64,000 nucleotides of DNA from Aeromonas lacus (lineage in GTDB: Bacteria > Pseudomonadota > Gammaproteobacteria > Enterobacterales > Aeromonadaceae), in contig NZ_JRGM01000009.1 in assembly GCF_000764665.1 (NCBI RefSeq), positions 45,111 to 109,110 of the forward strand. Direction: 5' to 3'. Shown piece by piece: positions 36,384 through 45,891 of the stretch; positions within the stretch are counted from its first letter, which is position 1; each line of letters begins with the position of its first letter. The position numbers and the translations under genes were made by a program. The notes beneath the pieces were generated by a model. It ran no database searches. It had not been told where the DNA came from and saw only the letters and a program-made list of their open reading frames with translations.

Positions 36384-36415
36384 TAAAAAGAGGAGGAGAA
36401 AGCTCTCCTCCTCGC
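36384..36415 (-). terminator. Terminator of the kefGB-sirB2 transcript
   Basis: Minus-strand stem GAGGAGGAGAG / CTCTCCTCCTC-type inverted repeat with a short CTTT loop and TTTTTATACG tail, a few bases after the stop at 36421. Confidence 0.85.
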
Positions 36416-36420
36416 CGGAT

Positions 36421-36807
36421 TTACATCAGCCATGACCAGGGCGACTTGGTGACAGCGGCGCCAACCATATAGCCAAACACTGCCAGCGCAGCCAAGCCGG
36501 CCACCAGCTTCTGGCCACGGGCCGGACGCTTGAGCGCCATGACACCCAGACCGATATAGAGCACTAAAGCAATCAGCTTGGCCAGCAGCCAGGGTTGCTG
36601 ACCCGGGCTCAGCTGCAATGCCACCGCCAGCAGAACACCGAGCAGCAGCAGGAAGGTGTCGTTGATATGGGGCAGGATCTTCAGCCACTTCTGCTGTAAC
36701 CGAGCGCTGCCGGACAGTGCCAGACTCCAGCGGTAGGCAAACAGCAACAGGCTGACCAGCGCCAGCGTCATGTGCAGGTGTTTGAGCATGGGATAATAGG
36801 CAATCAT
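36421..36807 (-). CDS. SirB2-family inner-membrane protein
   Basis: 128 residues with four membrane segments (about 12-27, 48-66, 75-92 and 105-120). The opening YYPMLKHLHMTLALVSLLLFAYRW and HINDTFLLLLGV fit the SirB2/YchQ family, whose molecular role is unknown despite the name invasion regulator. The ATG overlaps the kefB stop as ATGA, so it is co-translated with the K+ efflux protein, which is not the enteric context. Confidence 0.82.
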   Translation of the reverse strand: MIAYYPMLKHLHMTLALVSLLLFAYRWSLALSGSARLQQKWLKILPHINDTFLLLLGVLLAVALQLSPGQQPWLLAKLIALVLYIGLGVMALKRPARGQKLVAGLAALAVFGYMVGAAVTKSPWSWLM

Positions 36808-38660
36808 TTTGCTTCCTTGTCGTCGTCGGGTAGCCCGCTGTTCCAGTTGTGGGCATGAATACGCTCCTGCCCCTCCTCATCGTCTTGCAGCAGATCGGAG
36901 AGGATCTCCCGGTATTGCAGGCTCTTGTTGATATAGGTGTGTTCGTCGTCGAGATAGTTGACCTGCTCGCGCAGCAACCAGTTGTCGTGCTGTTTGAAGG
37001 TCTGGCCCGCTCGCCAGGCCTGGTTGGCGCGAAAACCGAGTTGAGTCAGGGCTTCCACCCCCAGATCCACGGCTGATCCCAGCGTTTCCCGATATACGCT
37101 GTCGACACCGTGGCGCAGGATCTCGTGGGCATGGGGACGATCCTGCGCCCGCGCCAGGATCTTCAGATGGGGGAAGTGCTTCTGCACCATCTCGATCACC
37201 GCCAGCGAAGTGGCGCTGTCGTTGATGGAGAGCACCAGCAACTTGGCCTTGTGAGCGCCGGCAGCATGCAGCAGATCAAGGCGACTGGCATCGCCATAGA
37301 AGACCTGATAGCCATACTTGCGCAGCGTCTCGATCTGGCTGGCATCCTGCTCGAGGATGGTGGTGCCGATGCCATGCCCGTGCAGCAGACGTCCCACAAT
37401 CTGACCGAAACGGCCGAAGCCCGCGATGATCACCGGATGCTCCACCAATTCGGGTTGTTCATGCTGCGGCACCTCGCTCTGGTTACGGTAATCGAACCAG
37501 GGCTGGATCACCCGATCGTTGAGGATCAGCAGCAGCGGGGTCAGCGCCATGGAGAGCGCAACCACCAGCGTCAGCAGGGAGATGGTCTCGCCGGGCAGCA
37601 CCCGGTTTTGCGCGGCAAACGAGAAGAGCACGAAAGCAAACTCACCGCCCTGGGCGAGCGCCAGCCCGAAAGTCCAGCGCTGACTCGGAGAGATGCGCAA
37701 GACGAAGCCAAGCGCCATCAACACCAGCCATTTGAGCACCATCAGCCCCACCACCAGCGTCGGGATGAGGAAAGGGTGTTCGGCAAACAGGCCAAAGTTG
37801 ATGCCGGCCCCCACCGACATGAAGAAGAGGCCGAGCAGCAGCCCCTTGAACGGCTCTATGTCCGCCTCCAGCTCGTGACGGTATTCGCTGTCGGCCAATA
37901 CCACGCCGGCCAAGAAAGAGCCGAGAGCGGGTGAAAGCCCGACTGATTCCATCAGCACGGCGATGGCGATCACCAGCAGCAGGGCGGCGGCGACGAAGAT
38001 CTCCCGCATATGGGACTGGGCAATGGCCCGGAACACTGGCCGCATCAGGTAGTGGCCACCCAGCACGATGCCGGAGATGGCCGCCACCACCAGCAGACCA
38101 TGTTGCCACCCCGCCAGCTCGGAGCCGCCATTGTTGCTCACCGGCGCGATGGCCAGCAGCGGCAGGATCGCCAGGATCGGAATGACGGCGATGTCCTGAA
38201 ACAGCAGCACGGCAAAGGCGGAGCGACCGCTCTCGCTCTGCATCAGCTTGCGCTCCTGCAGGCTCTGCAACACGATGGCTGTGGATGAAAGCGCCAGAAT
38301 GAGGCCGATGGCCAGCCCCTGTTGCAGCGGCAGGCCAATAAGGTGCGCCACGCCAGTCAGCGCGGCAGTTGTGAGCAGCACCTGCAGGCCGCCGGTGCCG
38401 AGGATCGGCCCCTTCAGTTGCCACAAGAGGGCCGGACGCAATTCAAGACCGACCAGAAACAGCATCAGCACCACGCCAAACTCGGCGAAGTGCATCACAT
38501 CCTTCTGTTCGCCCACCAGCCCCAGCAGGAAGGGGCCTATGATGATCCCCGCCAGCAGATAGCCGAGCACCGAGCCCAGTCCCCAGCGCTTGGCCAGCGG
38601 CACTGCGATGACGGCGGCAGAGAGGTAGATAAAGGCATCAAACAGGATCCCGTGGCCCAT
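36804..38660 (-). CDS. kefB: KefB-type glutathione-gated K+ efflux antiporter
   Basis: 618 residues. There are about twelve membrane segments over residues 1-375 of the CPA2 exchanger type. The regulatory loop HELEADIEPFKGLLLGLFFMSVG matches the HALESDIEPFK loop of KefB/KefC. The cytoplasmic RCK/TrkA-N domain has VIIAGFGRFGQIVGRLL (dinucleotide/glutathione-adduct pocket, about 407-423). It is opened by electrophile-glutathione adducts to acidify the cytoplasm for protection. The ancillary oxidoreductase gene lies directly upstream. Confidence 0.94.
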   Translation of the reverse strand: MGHGILFDAFIYLSAAVIAVPLAKRWGLGSVLGYLLAGIIIGPFLLGLVGEQKDVMHFAEFGVVLMLFLVGLELRPALLWQLKGPILGTGGLQVLLTTAALTGVAHLIGLPLQQGLAIGLILALSSTAIVLQSLQERKLMQSESGRSAFAVLLFQDIAVIPILAILPLLAIAPVSNNGGSELAGWQHGLLVVAAISGIVLGGHYLMRPVFRAIAQSHMREIFVAAALLLVIAIAVLMESVGLSPALGSFLAGVVLADSEYRHELEADIEPFKGLLLGLFFMSVGAGINFGLFAEHPFLIPTLVVGLMVLKWLVLMALGFVLRISPSQRWTFGLALAQGGEFAFVLFSFAAQNRVLPGETISLLTLVVALSMALTPLLLILNDRVIQPWFDYRNQSEVPQHEQPELVEHPVIIAGFGRFGQIVGRLLHGHGIGTTILEQDASQIETLRKYGYQVFYGDASRLDLLHAAGAHKAKLLVLSINDSATSLAVIEMVQKHFPHLKILARAQDRPHAHEILRHGVDSVYRETLGSAVDLGVEALTQLGFRANQAWRAGQTFKQHDNWLLREQVNYLDDEHTYINKSLQYREILSDLLQDDEEGQERIHAHNWNSGLPDDDKEAK

Positions 38661-38724
38661 CAGTCAGTCCTCCGTGTGAACGTCTGATCCGGCTCATGAG
38701 CTCGGCCAACAAGCTGCCCGTGTT

Positions 38725-39324
38725 TCATGAGAGCACCTCCAGCAGATCGCGTAGATAAGGGCGCCCGGCCAGTTGCTCCGGAGTCAGCTGATCGTCACGC
38801 AGGGCGCAGAGCAGCTGGCGGTAATCCTGACCACAGCGGCGCAGGGCGGCGGGATCCTTGATCTTGTGAAAGGAGTGCAGCACGAACGGGGGTAGCCAGT
38901 TCATACCGCACAAGGTGGCAGCCTGTTGAAATGGCAGCAAAAAGTCGAGCAGCGGTCGGCTGTTATACCCCTCGCTGCAGTAGGACTCCGGCGCCCCGCC
39001 GGTGGTGATGGCGCTCAGCCACTGCTTGCCCTTGAGGGCATGAGCCTCGGGGCCGTAGGCGTAACCATACTCCAGCACCAGATCCATCCACTCCTTCATG
39101 ATGGCCGGGCAGGAGTACCAGTAAAACGGGTGCTGAAAGACAATGATATCGTGCTCGGAGAGCAGCGCCTGCTCCCGCTTCACATCGATGAACATGTCGG
39201 GATAGTGCTGGTAGAGATCGTGAACCGTGACCCCCTCCAGCCCCTCAATCGCCTGCAACAGCTGCTTGTTGGCCCGCGAGCCCTGCAAGGCGGGATGGGA
39301 AAAAATAACCAGAATGCGTTTCAT
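38725..39324 (-). CDS. kefG: KefG-like ancillary NAD(P)H oxidoreductase
   Basis: 199 residues from the ATG at 39324. The flavodoxin-like fold of the NQO1/MdaB/KefF family has MKRILVIFSHPALQGSRANKQL (FMN/FAD phosphate loop) and QHPFYWYSCPAIMKEW, the conserved substrate and dimer segment. Together with GKQWLSAITTGG these are diagnostic. KefG binds KefB and is needed for its full activity. The pairing here (64-nt gap, same strand) supports the name over a free quinone reductase. Confidence 0.9.
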   Translation of the reverse strand: MKRILVIFSHPALQGSRANKQLLQAIEGLEGVTVHDLYQHYPDMFIDVKREQALLSEHDIIVFQHPFYWYSCPAIMKEWMDLVLEYGYAYGPEAHALKGKQWLSAITTGGAPESYCSEGYNSRPLLDFLLPFQQAATLCGMNWLPPFVLHSFHKIKDPAALRRCGQDYRQLLCALRDDQLTPEQLAGRPYLRDLLEVLS

Positions 39325-39419
39325 GACAACATCACCCGAACAAGCGCCAGAGCTGGCGCGATAAAAGAGAAAAGGGGTGTGACAGACACATCGTAAAGAT
39401 GCACAGGAAAGCGACCTTA

Positions 39420-40262
39420 TCAGGAAGCACCGTGGCCTGCCAACTCGGGGATCAGCTCCCGCAGCGCCGGATTGAGGGTCTGGTGAGCGGGATAACAAAG
39501 CCCAATCCGGCGAAACATCCGCGGCCCGCTTACCGGCAGGGTACAGAGCCCCGCCTCATCCTCCACCAGCCCGTCCGGCAGAAAGCTGATGCCGACCCCG
39601 GCCAGCACCAGCGCCATCACCAATCCCTTGCTCTCGGCCTTGGCCACCAGATTGAGGGTAAGCCGGTCACAGGCCAGCAGGCCTATGGTCTGTTGATGGG
39701 CTTCACAGGGTGGACACTCAATAAAATCATAATGTTGCAGCTCGGCCAGCTCAATTTTCTCGCGGCTGGCCAGGGGATGGTCGACCGGCACGCAGAGCAC
39801 GTAATCCTCTTCCCAGAGCGGCAGAAAGATCTCGTCCTCCCGGCGCAGGGCGTCCAGCGTCAGCCGACAGTCGGCTGGCGTGCCGTAATCGGAGAGGGTG
39901 AGATCCAGCTCGGGCAGTACCGTCTGTACCCGTTGCAGCAACCCCGCCACCCGACGCCGGCTCAGGTCGGGCATGATGGCGATATTGAGCCTCGCACGCG
40001 TCGCTTTCTGGCGAAACAGCTCCGGCAGACGACGCGCCTCCTCCACCAGCTTGACCGCGTGGGGATAGAGATAGTGGGCAGGATCGCACGCCTCCACCCC
40101 CTTCTTGCCGCGGATGAAAAGGCTGTCACCGAGCGCCTCTTCCAGCTGGCGCAGCCCAGCCGAGAGAGAGGGCTGGCTGACATGGCAGCGTTCGGCCGCC
40201 GCCGTGATGTTCTTCTCTTCATAGATGGCGATGAAGAAACGTAGCAGTCGCAGATCCAGCAT
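39420..40262 (-). CDS. LysR-family transcriptional regulator
   Basis: 280 residues from the ATG at 40262. HTH of LysR type at about 18-37 (TAAAERCHVSQPSLSAGLRQLE) and a periplasmic-binding-fold effector domain (about 85-280) containing two cysteines (CPPCEAHQQ). A CPPC pair in the effector domain recalls OxyR-like or thiol-responsive regulators, but position and surroundings differ from OxyR. It is divergent from an SDR gene 143 nt away, the usual arrangement for a regulator of that gene. Inducer unknown. Confidence 0.85.
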   Translation of the reverse strand: MLDLRLLRFFIAIYEEKNITAAAERCHVSQPSLSAGLRQLEEALGDSLFIRGKKGVEACDPAHYLYPHAVKLVEEARRLPELFRQKATRARLNIAIMPDLSRRRVAGLLQRVQTVLPELDLTLSDYGTPADCRLTLDALRREDEIFLPLWEEDYVLCVPVDHPLASREKIELAELQHYDFIECPPCEAHQQTIGLLACDRLTLNLVAKAESKGLVMALVLAGVGISFLPDGLVEDEAGLCTLPVSGPRMFRRIGLCYPAHQTLNPALRELIPELAGHGAS

Positions 40263-40405
40263 AAGTCCAACCATAGTTTTTTCAGATGATAACCAGCGGA
40301 AAACAATATTTATCACTTATAGATGCAGTGACTATAGTGACCCTGTTCCGCGCTGGCCAGCAGCTTGTTGGCTCAAACCGACCATCGAATCTGAAGGAAA
40401 AAATC

Positions 40406-41128
40406 ATGTCCAAAGCTCTCGTCGTTATCACCGGTGCCTCTGCCGGGATCGGTGCCGCCATCGCCCGCGCCTTCTCTGCCGCTGGCCATCCCCTGCTGTT
40501 GCTGGCCCGTCGGGTCGAGCCAATGCAGGCTCTCGGTCTGCCGAATACCCTCTGCATCGGGGTCGATGTGACCGACACCGCCGCCATGAAGGCCGCCGTC
40601 CAGCAGGCAGAAGCCAAATTTGGCCCGGTCGGCTGCATGGTCAACAACGCCGGCGTCATGCTGCTGGGTCAAGCTGACGTGCAGGATCCGGCCGAGTGGC
40701 AACAGATGCTCAACATCAACGTCATGGGGGTGCTGAACGGCGTCCACGCGGTACTGGCCGGGATGAAGGAGCGCCGCAGCGGCACCATCATCAACATCAG
40801 CTCCATCGCCGGTCGCAAGACTTTCCCGAACCATGCCGCCTACTGCGCTACCAAGTTCGCCGTCCACGCCCTGACCGAAAACATCCGCGAAGAGGTTGCC
40901 GATGTCGGCGTGCGGATGGTGACCATAGCTCCGGGCGCAGTCGAGACCGAGCTGCTCAGCCATACCACTGACGAGAGCATCAAGGCCGGTTATCACGACT
41001 GGAAAGATCAGATGGGCGGCGTCATTGCGCCGGAAGTGATCGCCGAGGCGGTACTCTACGCCTGGAACCAGCCGGCCAACGTCTGCGTACGCGAGATCGT
41101 GCTGGCGGCCACCCGTCAGCAACCTTAA
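40406..41128 (+). CDS. Short-chain dehydrogenase/reductase (SDR)
   Basis: 240 residues from the ATG at 40406 (AAGGAA upstream). The cofactor motif TGASAGIG is at 9-16, followed by NNAG near 83, a catalytic Ser in INISSIAG and YCATK near 148-152. An Arg pair after beta-2 (LARRVEP) suggests NADP(H). It is a classical cytoplasmic oxidoreductase whose substrate cannot be inferred. It is divergently arranged with a LysR gene that probably controls it. Confidence 0.9.
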   Translation: MSKALVVITGASAGIGAAIARAFSAAGHPLLLLARRVEPMQALGLPNTLCIGVDVTDTAAMKAAVQQAEAKFGPVGCMVNNAGVMLLGQADVQDPAEWQQMLNINVMGVLNGVHAVLAGMKERRSGTIINISSIAGRKTFPNHAAYCATKFAVHALTENIREEVADVGVRMVTIAPGAVETELLSHTTDESIKAGYHDWKDQMGGVIAPEVIAEAVLYAWNQPANVCVREIVLAATRQQP

Positions 41129-41216
41129 TCTGCGCTGACTGGCACTATGGGGAGGGCTTGACCCTCCCCGGGGGCACAGGGTTACCATGTGCCCCTTGTT
41201 ATTTTCGAGTCATTCC

Positions 41217-41540
41217 ATGGTTCTCACCCGTCGCCAACTCGCTCACGCCCGTCGCTGGCTCCCCCTGTGGAGTCTGGTGCTGGTGTTGATGTCGTTTGGC
41301 AGCCGGGCCGCAACCGACCTCTGTACCCTGACCACCCACTGCAGCCAGAGCGAACGCTCGCTGGAAAAAGCGATGCCCTGCGGCAGCTTCACCACGGCGC
41401 TCTCGATGACGCTGCTGGCCAGCGACAGCCTGACGGTGGCGGTGCTGGAACCGGATAGTCCCGACTTCTCCTCTCCCTCTCTCTATATGCCGGAAGCGCC
41501 GCTGGAGCGGCTCGAACGCCCCCCTCGCACTCAGGCCTGA
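41217..41540 (+). CDS. Small secreted or membrane-anchored protein upstream of the DUF411 gene
   Basis: 107 residues from the ATG at 41217 (or 117 from 41187). The basic start MVLTRRQLAHARRWL, a hydrophobic segment (LPLWSLVLVLMSFGSRA) and an Ala-x-Ala-like end suggest export. The mature part has three cysteines in CTLTTHC and MPCG, with a Met-containing C-terminal tail. The layout resembles small DUF2946-like proteins found beside copper genes, but I cannot assign it firmly. It is followed 45 nt later by a DUF411 protein, so a shared metal-handling role is possible. Confidence 0.55.
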   Translation: MVLTRRQLAHARRWLPLWSLVLVLMSFGSRAATDLCTLTTHCSQSERSLEKAMPCGSFTTALSMTLLASDSLTVAVLEPDSPDFSSPSLYMPEAPLERLERPPRTQA

Positions 41541-41585
41541 AAGTCATCCCGTATCGGGCATCTTTTCTTTCATCTGAGGTGAGTG

Positions 41586-42017
41586 ATGTACAAACCCCTG
41601 TTACTGGCCATGCTGGCCGGTACCGTCAGCTTTTCAGCCCTCGCGGCCGAGAAGATGACCGTCTACAAATCCAAATATTGTGGCTGCTGCCAAAGCTGGA
41701 ACGAGCACATGGAGCAGAATGGCTTCGAACTGGAAGTCATCGAGACCGAGCAGCTCAGCGCAGTGAAACAGCAATACGGTATCGCGCCGGAACTGGCCTC
41801 TTGCCATACCGGAATCGTAAATGGCTATGTGATCGAGGGGCATGTACCGGCCGCCGATGTGAAGAAACTCCTCAAGGAGCGGCCTGCCATCCGCGGTCTG
41901 ACCATTCCGGGCATGCCCCAGAGTGCGCCAGGTATGGATATTCCCGGCCAGCCCTACGAGGTATTGAGCATCAGCAACGAGGGCACGACCGACAGCTGGT
42001 CGCGCTACCCGGGCTGA
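41586..42017 (+). CDS. DUF411 periplasmic metal-binding protein (CopG-like)
   Basis: 143 residues from the ATG at 41586 with GAGGTGAG upstream. The signal peptide ends near SALAAEK. The DUF411 domain follows with the motif KYCGCCQSW (CGCC thiol site), then ELASCHTGIVNGYVIEGHVPA, the conserved Cys-His segment. IRGLTIPGMPQSAPGMD is the conserved Met/Gly loop. Family members bind copper or silver and are linked to copper export systems. No Cu ATPase or regulator is in the window. Confidence 0.88.
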   Translation: MYKPLLLAMLAGTVSFSALAAEKMTVYKSKYCGCCQSWNEHMEQNGFELEVIETEQLSAVKQQYGIAPELASCHTGIVNGYVIEGHVPAADVKKLLKERPAIRGLTIPGMPQSAPGMDIPGQPYEVLSISNEGTTDSWSRYPG

Positions 42018-42094
42018 CAACAACTGGCCATGAACCGGCACTCCACTATCATGTGAGGCACACCTGAGCGGACCCTTGTCGCTCATGGCCAGAG

Positions 42095-42130
42095 AAGGGG
42101 CCGCTATCGCGAGATGGCGGCCTTTTTTAT
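42095..42130 (+). terminator. Terminator after the DUF411 gene
   Basis: Stem AGGGGCCGC / GCGGCCTT (one mismatch, loop of about 14 nt) followed by TTTTTTATTTG, about 80 nt downstream of the stop at 42017. Confidence 0.8.
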
Positions 42131-42251
42131 TTGCTTTTCCTTCAATAACAAGGGATTGCTTGCAACAATCGGCAACAAGGGGCAGATTTAACGCCAATTC
42201 ATGGAGCCGATGCTCAGGTCTGCCAACCCTTTCCAGCGCCAAGGATGCGAC

Positions 42252-44405
42252 ATGTTTACCTTTTCCCGAGGAGTTCTGCTGCTAGCCTTTCTGACAGTTC
42301 TCCCCCCTACTTATGCCAATGAAGAGCCTGCCATGACGACACCTGACACCTCAATCCAGCCGCCCGTGGCCGCCAAACATCCCCGTACGCTGAAAAAACA
42401 CGGAGACACCCGGATCGACAACTACTACTGGCTGCGTGACGACCAGCGTCAGGCGCCGGAAGTGCTGCAATACCTCGAGGCCGAGAACGCCTATACCGAG
42501 GCCATGCTCAAGCCGACCCAGCCACTGCGCGAACAGCTCTACAAGGAGATGGTGGCCCGCATCCCCCAGCAGGATGAGTCGGTACCCTATGTGAAAAATG
42601 GCTACCGCTACCAGACCCGCTATGAGCCGGGCAAGGAGTACGGGATCTACTCGCGCACCAAGCTCGGCGAAGAGCAGGCGAGCCTGCTGCTCGACAGCAA
42701 CCTGCGGGCTGAAGGGCACGAGTTCTATGCCCTCGGCGCCCTTGAGGTGAGCCGCAACAACCGCTGGCTGGCGGTGGCGGAAGATTTCCTCTCCCGCCGT
42801 CAGTACCAGATCCAGTTCCTCGATCTGGAGAGCGGCAAGTGGGCCGCCGACACACTGGAGAACACCTCCGGCAATCTGGTGTGGGCCAACGACAACAAAA
42901 CGGTCTTCTATGTGCGCAAGCACCCGCAGACCCTGCTTCCGTATCAGGTCTACCGCCACACGCTCGGTACGGATCCGGCCACGGACAAGCTGGTTTACGA
43001 GGAGAAGGATGACTCCTTCTACGTCAGCCTCTACGCCACCACCTCGGAAGATTTCATCGTTATCGCCCTCTCCAGCACCACCACAGGTGAAGCGCGGCTG
43101 ATCGATGCCAACCTGCCGGAACACGCGCCCCGCCTGTTCCTGCCGCGCAAGGTGGATCACGAATACAGCCTGGATCACTACCGCGGCCGCTTCTATGTGC
43201 GCTCCAACAAGGACGGTAAGAACTTCGGCCTCTACGAAACCAAAGAGAGCCCAGTCGATCGCTGGAAGGCGGTGATTGCCCCGAACCCCGACGTGCTGCT
43301 GGAGAGCTATGCCCTGTTCAAGGATTGGCTGGTGCTGGAAGAGCGCAGCAAGGGGCTGACCCGCTTGCGTCAGCTCAACTGGCAGAGCGGTGAGCAGAAG
43401 GAGATCGCCTTCGACGACCCTGCCTACGTCACTTGGCTCGCCTACAACCCGGAGCCGGATACCAGCCTGCTGCGCTATGGCTACTCCTCCATGACCACCC
43501 CCTCCTCCACCTATGAGCTGGACATGGCGAGCGGCAAGCGCACCCTGCTCAAACAGCAACCGGTGGCGGGCTTCAAGGCTGATCAATATGCCAGCGAACG
43601 ACTCTGGGTCACCGCCCGCGACGGCGTATCGGTGCCGGTATCGCTGGTCTATCGCAAGGACAAGTTCAAGAAAGGTCTCGCCGATTCGGCCAAGAATCCG
43701 CTACTGGTCTATGGCTACGGTTCCTACGGCGCCAGCATGGATCCCGACTTCAGCAGTTCACGCCTGAGCCTGCTGGATCGCGGCTTCGTCTACGCCATCG
43801 CCCATATACGGGGTGGTGAGGAGCTGGGTCGCCCCTGGTACGAAGATGGCAAGCTGCTGAAAAAACAGAACACCTTCAATGACTTCATCGATGTTACCAA
43901 GGCACTGGTCGAGCAAGGCTACGGTGCCAGGGATCAGGTTTACGCCATGGGCGGCAGCGCCGGCGGTCTGCTGATGGGCGCCGTCATCAATCAGGCGCCC
44001 GAACTCTATCGCGGTGTGGTGGCGCAGGTGCCCTTCGTCGATGTGGTCACCACCATGCTGGACGAGTCGATCCCCCTCACCACCGGGGAGTATGACGAGT
44101 GGGGCAACCCGAACCAGAAGCGCTACTACGACTACATGAAGAGCTACAGCCCCTACGATCAGGTCAAGGCGCAAGCCTACCCCAACCTGCTGGTTACTAC
44201 CGGCCTGCACGACTCGCAGGTGCAGTATTGGGAGCCAGCCAAGTGGGTCGCCAAGCTGCGTGAGCTGAAGACGGATGATAACAAGTTGTTACTGAATACC
44301 GACATGGATGCTGGCCACGGTGGCAAGTCGGGCCGCTTCAAAGCCTACGAAGATATCGCGCTGGAGTATGCCTTTATCCTGGATCTGGCCGCCCCGGCCA
44401 ACTGA
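42252..44405 (+). CDS. ptrB: Oligopeptidase B (S9A), with N-terminal signal peptide
   Basis: 717 residues. An N-terminal hydrophobic segment ([16 protein letters not shown]) suggests export, unlike the cytoplasmic E. coli PtrB. A beta-propeller domain (about 45-420) is followed by the alpha/beta-hydrolase domain. The nucleophile elbow is [10 protein letters not shown], an Asp lies in the [12 protein letters not shown] region, and the catalytic His is in [15 protein letters not shown] and [10 protein letters not shown] are typical of S9A enzymes. It cleaves after Arg/Lys in small peptides. I chose the ATG at 42252 because the preceding 17 codons lack a Shine-Dalgarno site. Confidence 0.9.
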   Translation: MFTFSRGVLLLAFLTVLPPTYANEEPAMTTPDTSIQPPVAAKHPRTLKKHGDTRIDNYYWLRDDQRQAPEVLQYLEAENAYTEAMLKPTQPLREQLYKEMVARIPQQDESVPYVKNGYRYQTRYEPGKEYGIYSRTKLGEEQASLLLDSNLRAEGHEFYALGALEVSRNNRWLAVAEDFLSRRQYQIQFLDLESGKWAADTLENTSGNLVWANDNKTVFYVRKHPQTLLPYQVYRHTLGTDPATDKLVYEEKDDSFYVSLYATTSEDFIVIALSSTTTGEARLIDANLPEHAPRLFLPRKVDHEYSLDHYRGRFYVRSNKDGKNFGLYETKESPVDRWKAVIAPNPDVLLESYALFKDWLVLEERSKGLTRLRQLNWQSGEQKEIAFDDPAYVTWLAYNPEPDTSLLRYGYSSMTTPSSTYELDMASGKRTLLKQQPVAGFKADQYASERLWVTARDGVSVPVSLVYRKDKFKKGLADSAKNPLLVYGYGSYGASMDPDFSSSRLSLLDRGFVYAIAHIRGGEELGRPWYEDGKLLKKQNTFNDFIDVTKALVEQGYGARDQVYAMGGSAGGLLMGAVINQAPELYRGVVAQVPFVDVVTTMLDESIPLTTGEYDEWGNPNQKRYYDYMKSYSPYDQVKAQAYPNLLVTTGLHDSQVQYWEPAKWVAKLRELKTDDNKLLLNTDMDAGHGGKSGRFKAYEDIALEYAFILDLAAPAN

Positions 44406-44794
44406 TCTCATATGACGCTAGCCCTTGCCACGCAAGGGCTACAAAAGACCCCTTCCGCTACTCCCCACCCGACTCCCGCACAATTAATCTGCGATCAACA
44501 AATTAATGATCGGCATCAAACTTTTCGATATTAAACGCTGCTTTTTTGCCCTTTTGTTTGATTGTTGTTGGCGAGATGTGCTTAATCGAAGCCGTTACAA
44601 CTTTTTCTTTGGCCCCTCAGGGGCCAAATTATCTTCTGCCGGCAGGACGCCGGCTATCTCACCGCAGGATGATGGTGGCTTTTTTGGGAGGGGGTAACAG
44701 CCCGACCTTTTCCTCGTACGAGGCCCTATCGGCCAGCCCGGCTCCCGCCGCAGGCTCGCCATAAATTCACTCGTGGAACGGGTGAGATAACTCA
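44406..44794. other. 389-nt intergenic region upstream of the TRAP operon
   Basis: A hairpin AGCCCTTGC-cac-GCAAGGGCT follows the ptrB stop but without a U-run. Further right there is a perfect palindrome GGCCCCTCAGGGGCC (44611-44625), another stem GCCGGC-aggac-GCCGGC (44638-44655), and a CGCAGGATGATGG stretch. These suggest a structured 5' leader of the TRAP mRNA. I find no confident promoter, riboswitch or ORF. Confidence 0.5.
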
Positions 44795-45784
44795 ATGAAA
44801 AGGATGGAAAACATGAAAGGATTATCCCTGGCATGCGCCCTGTCGGCTGCTCTGGTCGGCGTGTCGTTTGGTGGCCCGGTACAGGCGCAGGAGCGCTTCG
44901 TGACCATAGGCACCGGCGGCCAGACCGGCGTCTACTACGTGGCGGGCCAGTCGATCTGCCGCTTCCTCAATCGCGGCGCGTCCGATCACCAGATCAAGTG
45001 CAACGCCCCGGCCAGCGGCGGCGGTGTAGCCAACGTCAACGGTATCCGCAGCGGCGAGTTCAACTTCGGCATCATGCAATCCGATCACCAGTTCAAGGCG
45101 ATGAAAGGGCTGCCCCCCTTCCAGGTAGAAGGAGCCATGGATGACATGCGCGCCGTCTTCTCCCTGCAGAGCGAAGTATTCACCATCCTGGCCCGCAAGG
45201 ATGCTAAGGTCGCCGGCTTCGATGATCTCAAGGGCAAGCGGGTCAATATCGGCAACCCGGGCTCAGGCCAGCGCGACACCATGGAAGAGATCATGGCGGT
45301 CAAGGGCTGGAAGAAGGGCGACTTCGGTCTGGTATCGGAGCTGAAACCGGCCGAACAGGCCTCCGCCCTCGGTGACAACAACATCGATGCCATGAGCTAC
45401 TTCGTCGGCCACCCCAATGGCGCCATTCAGGAAGCCTCCACCACCACCGACGCCGTGCTGGTGCCGGTGACCGGCGCCGAGATCGACAAGCTGCTGGCCG
45501 AGAAGAGCTACTACACCAAGGCTGAAATTCCGGGTGGCATCTACAAGGGCAGTGACCAGCCGACCCCCTCCATCGGTGGCAAGGCGGTACTCTCCACCAG
45601 CGCCAAGACCAACCCCGAAGTGGTTTATCAGCTGGTGAAGTCGGTGTTCGACAATCTCGATCGCTTCAAGCGCCTGCACCCGGCCTTCGCCGACCTCAAA
45701 GAGGCCGACATGATCAAGGTGGGGCTCTCCGCTCCGCTCCATGAAGGGGCCGCCCGCTACTACAAAGAGCGCGGCTGGATCTAA
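44795..45784 (+). CDS. TRAP transporter solute receptor, TAXI family
   Basis: 329 residues (start uncertain between 44795, 44804 and 44813; the longest is given). The signal peptide ends at VQAQE. The motif ERFVTIGTGGQTGVYYVAGQSICRF in part is the TAXI family opening, with GSGQRDTMEEIM and GNPGSGQ further on. It is a periplasmic binding protein that delivers substrate, often C4-dicarboxylate or glutamate-like, to the adjacent permease. The gap to the permease gene is 107 nt. Confidence 0.93.
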   Translation: MKRMENMKGLSLACALSAALVGVSFGGPVQAQERFVTIGTGGQTGVYYVAGQSICRFLNRGASDHQIKCNAPASGGGVANVNGIRSGEFNFGIMQSDHQFKAMKGLPPFQVEGAMDDMRAVFSLQSEVFTILARKDAKVAGFDDLKGKRVNIGNPGSGQRDTMEEIMAVKGWKKGDFGLVSELKPAEQASALGDNNIDAMSYFVGHPNGAIQEASTTTDAVLVPVTGAEIDKLLAEKSYYTKAEIPGGIYKGSDQPTPSIGGKAVLSTSAKTNPEVVYQLVKSVFDNLDRFKRLHPAFADLKEADMIKVGLSAPLHEGAARYYKERGWI

Positions 45785-45891
45785 GCGCGGGCCCCCGGGC
45801 CGCTGTCACTCTCACCGACACCCGTCTGCCGCGCCCCTGATTGCGGGGGCGGGTGTCGCTCTTGTTGTACTGGTGGGCACAAACTAACCCT

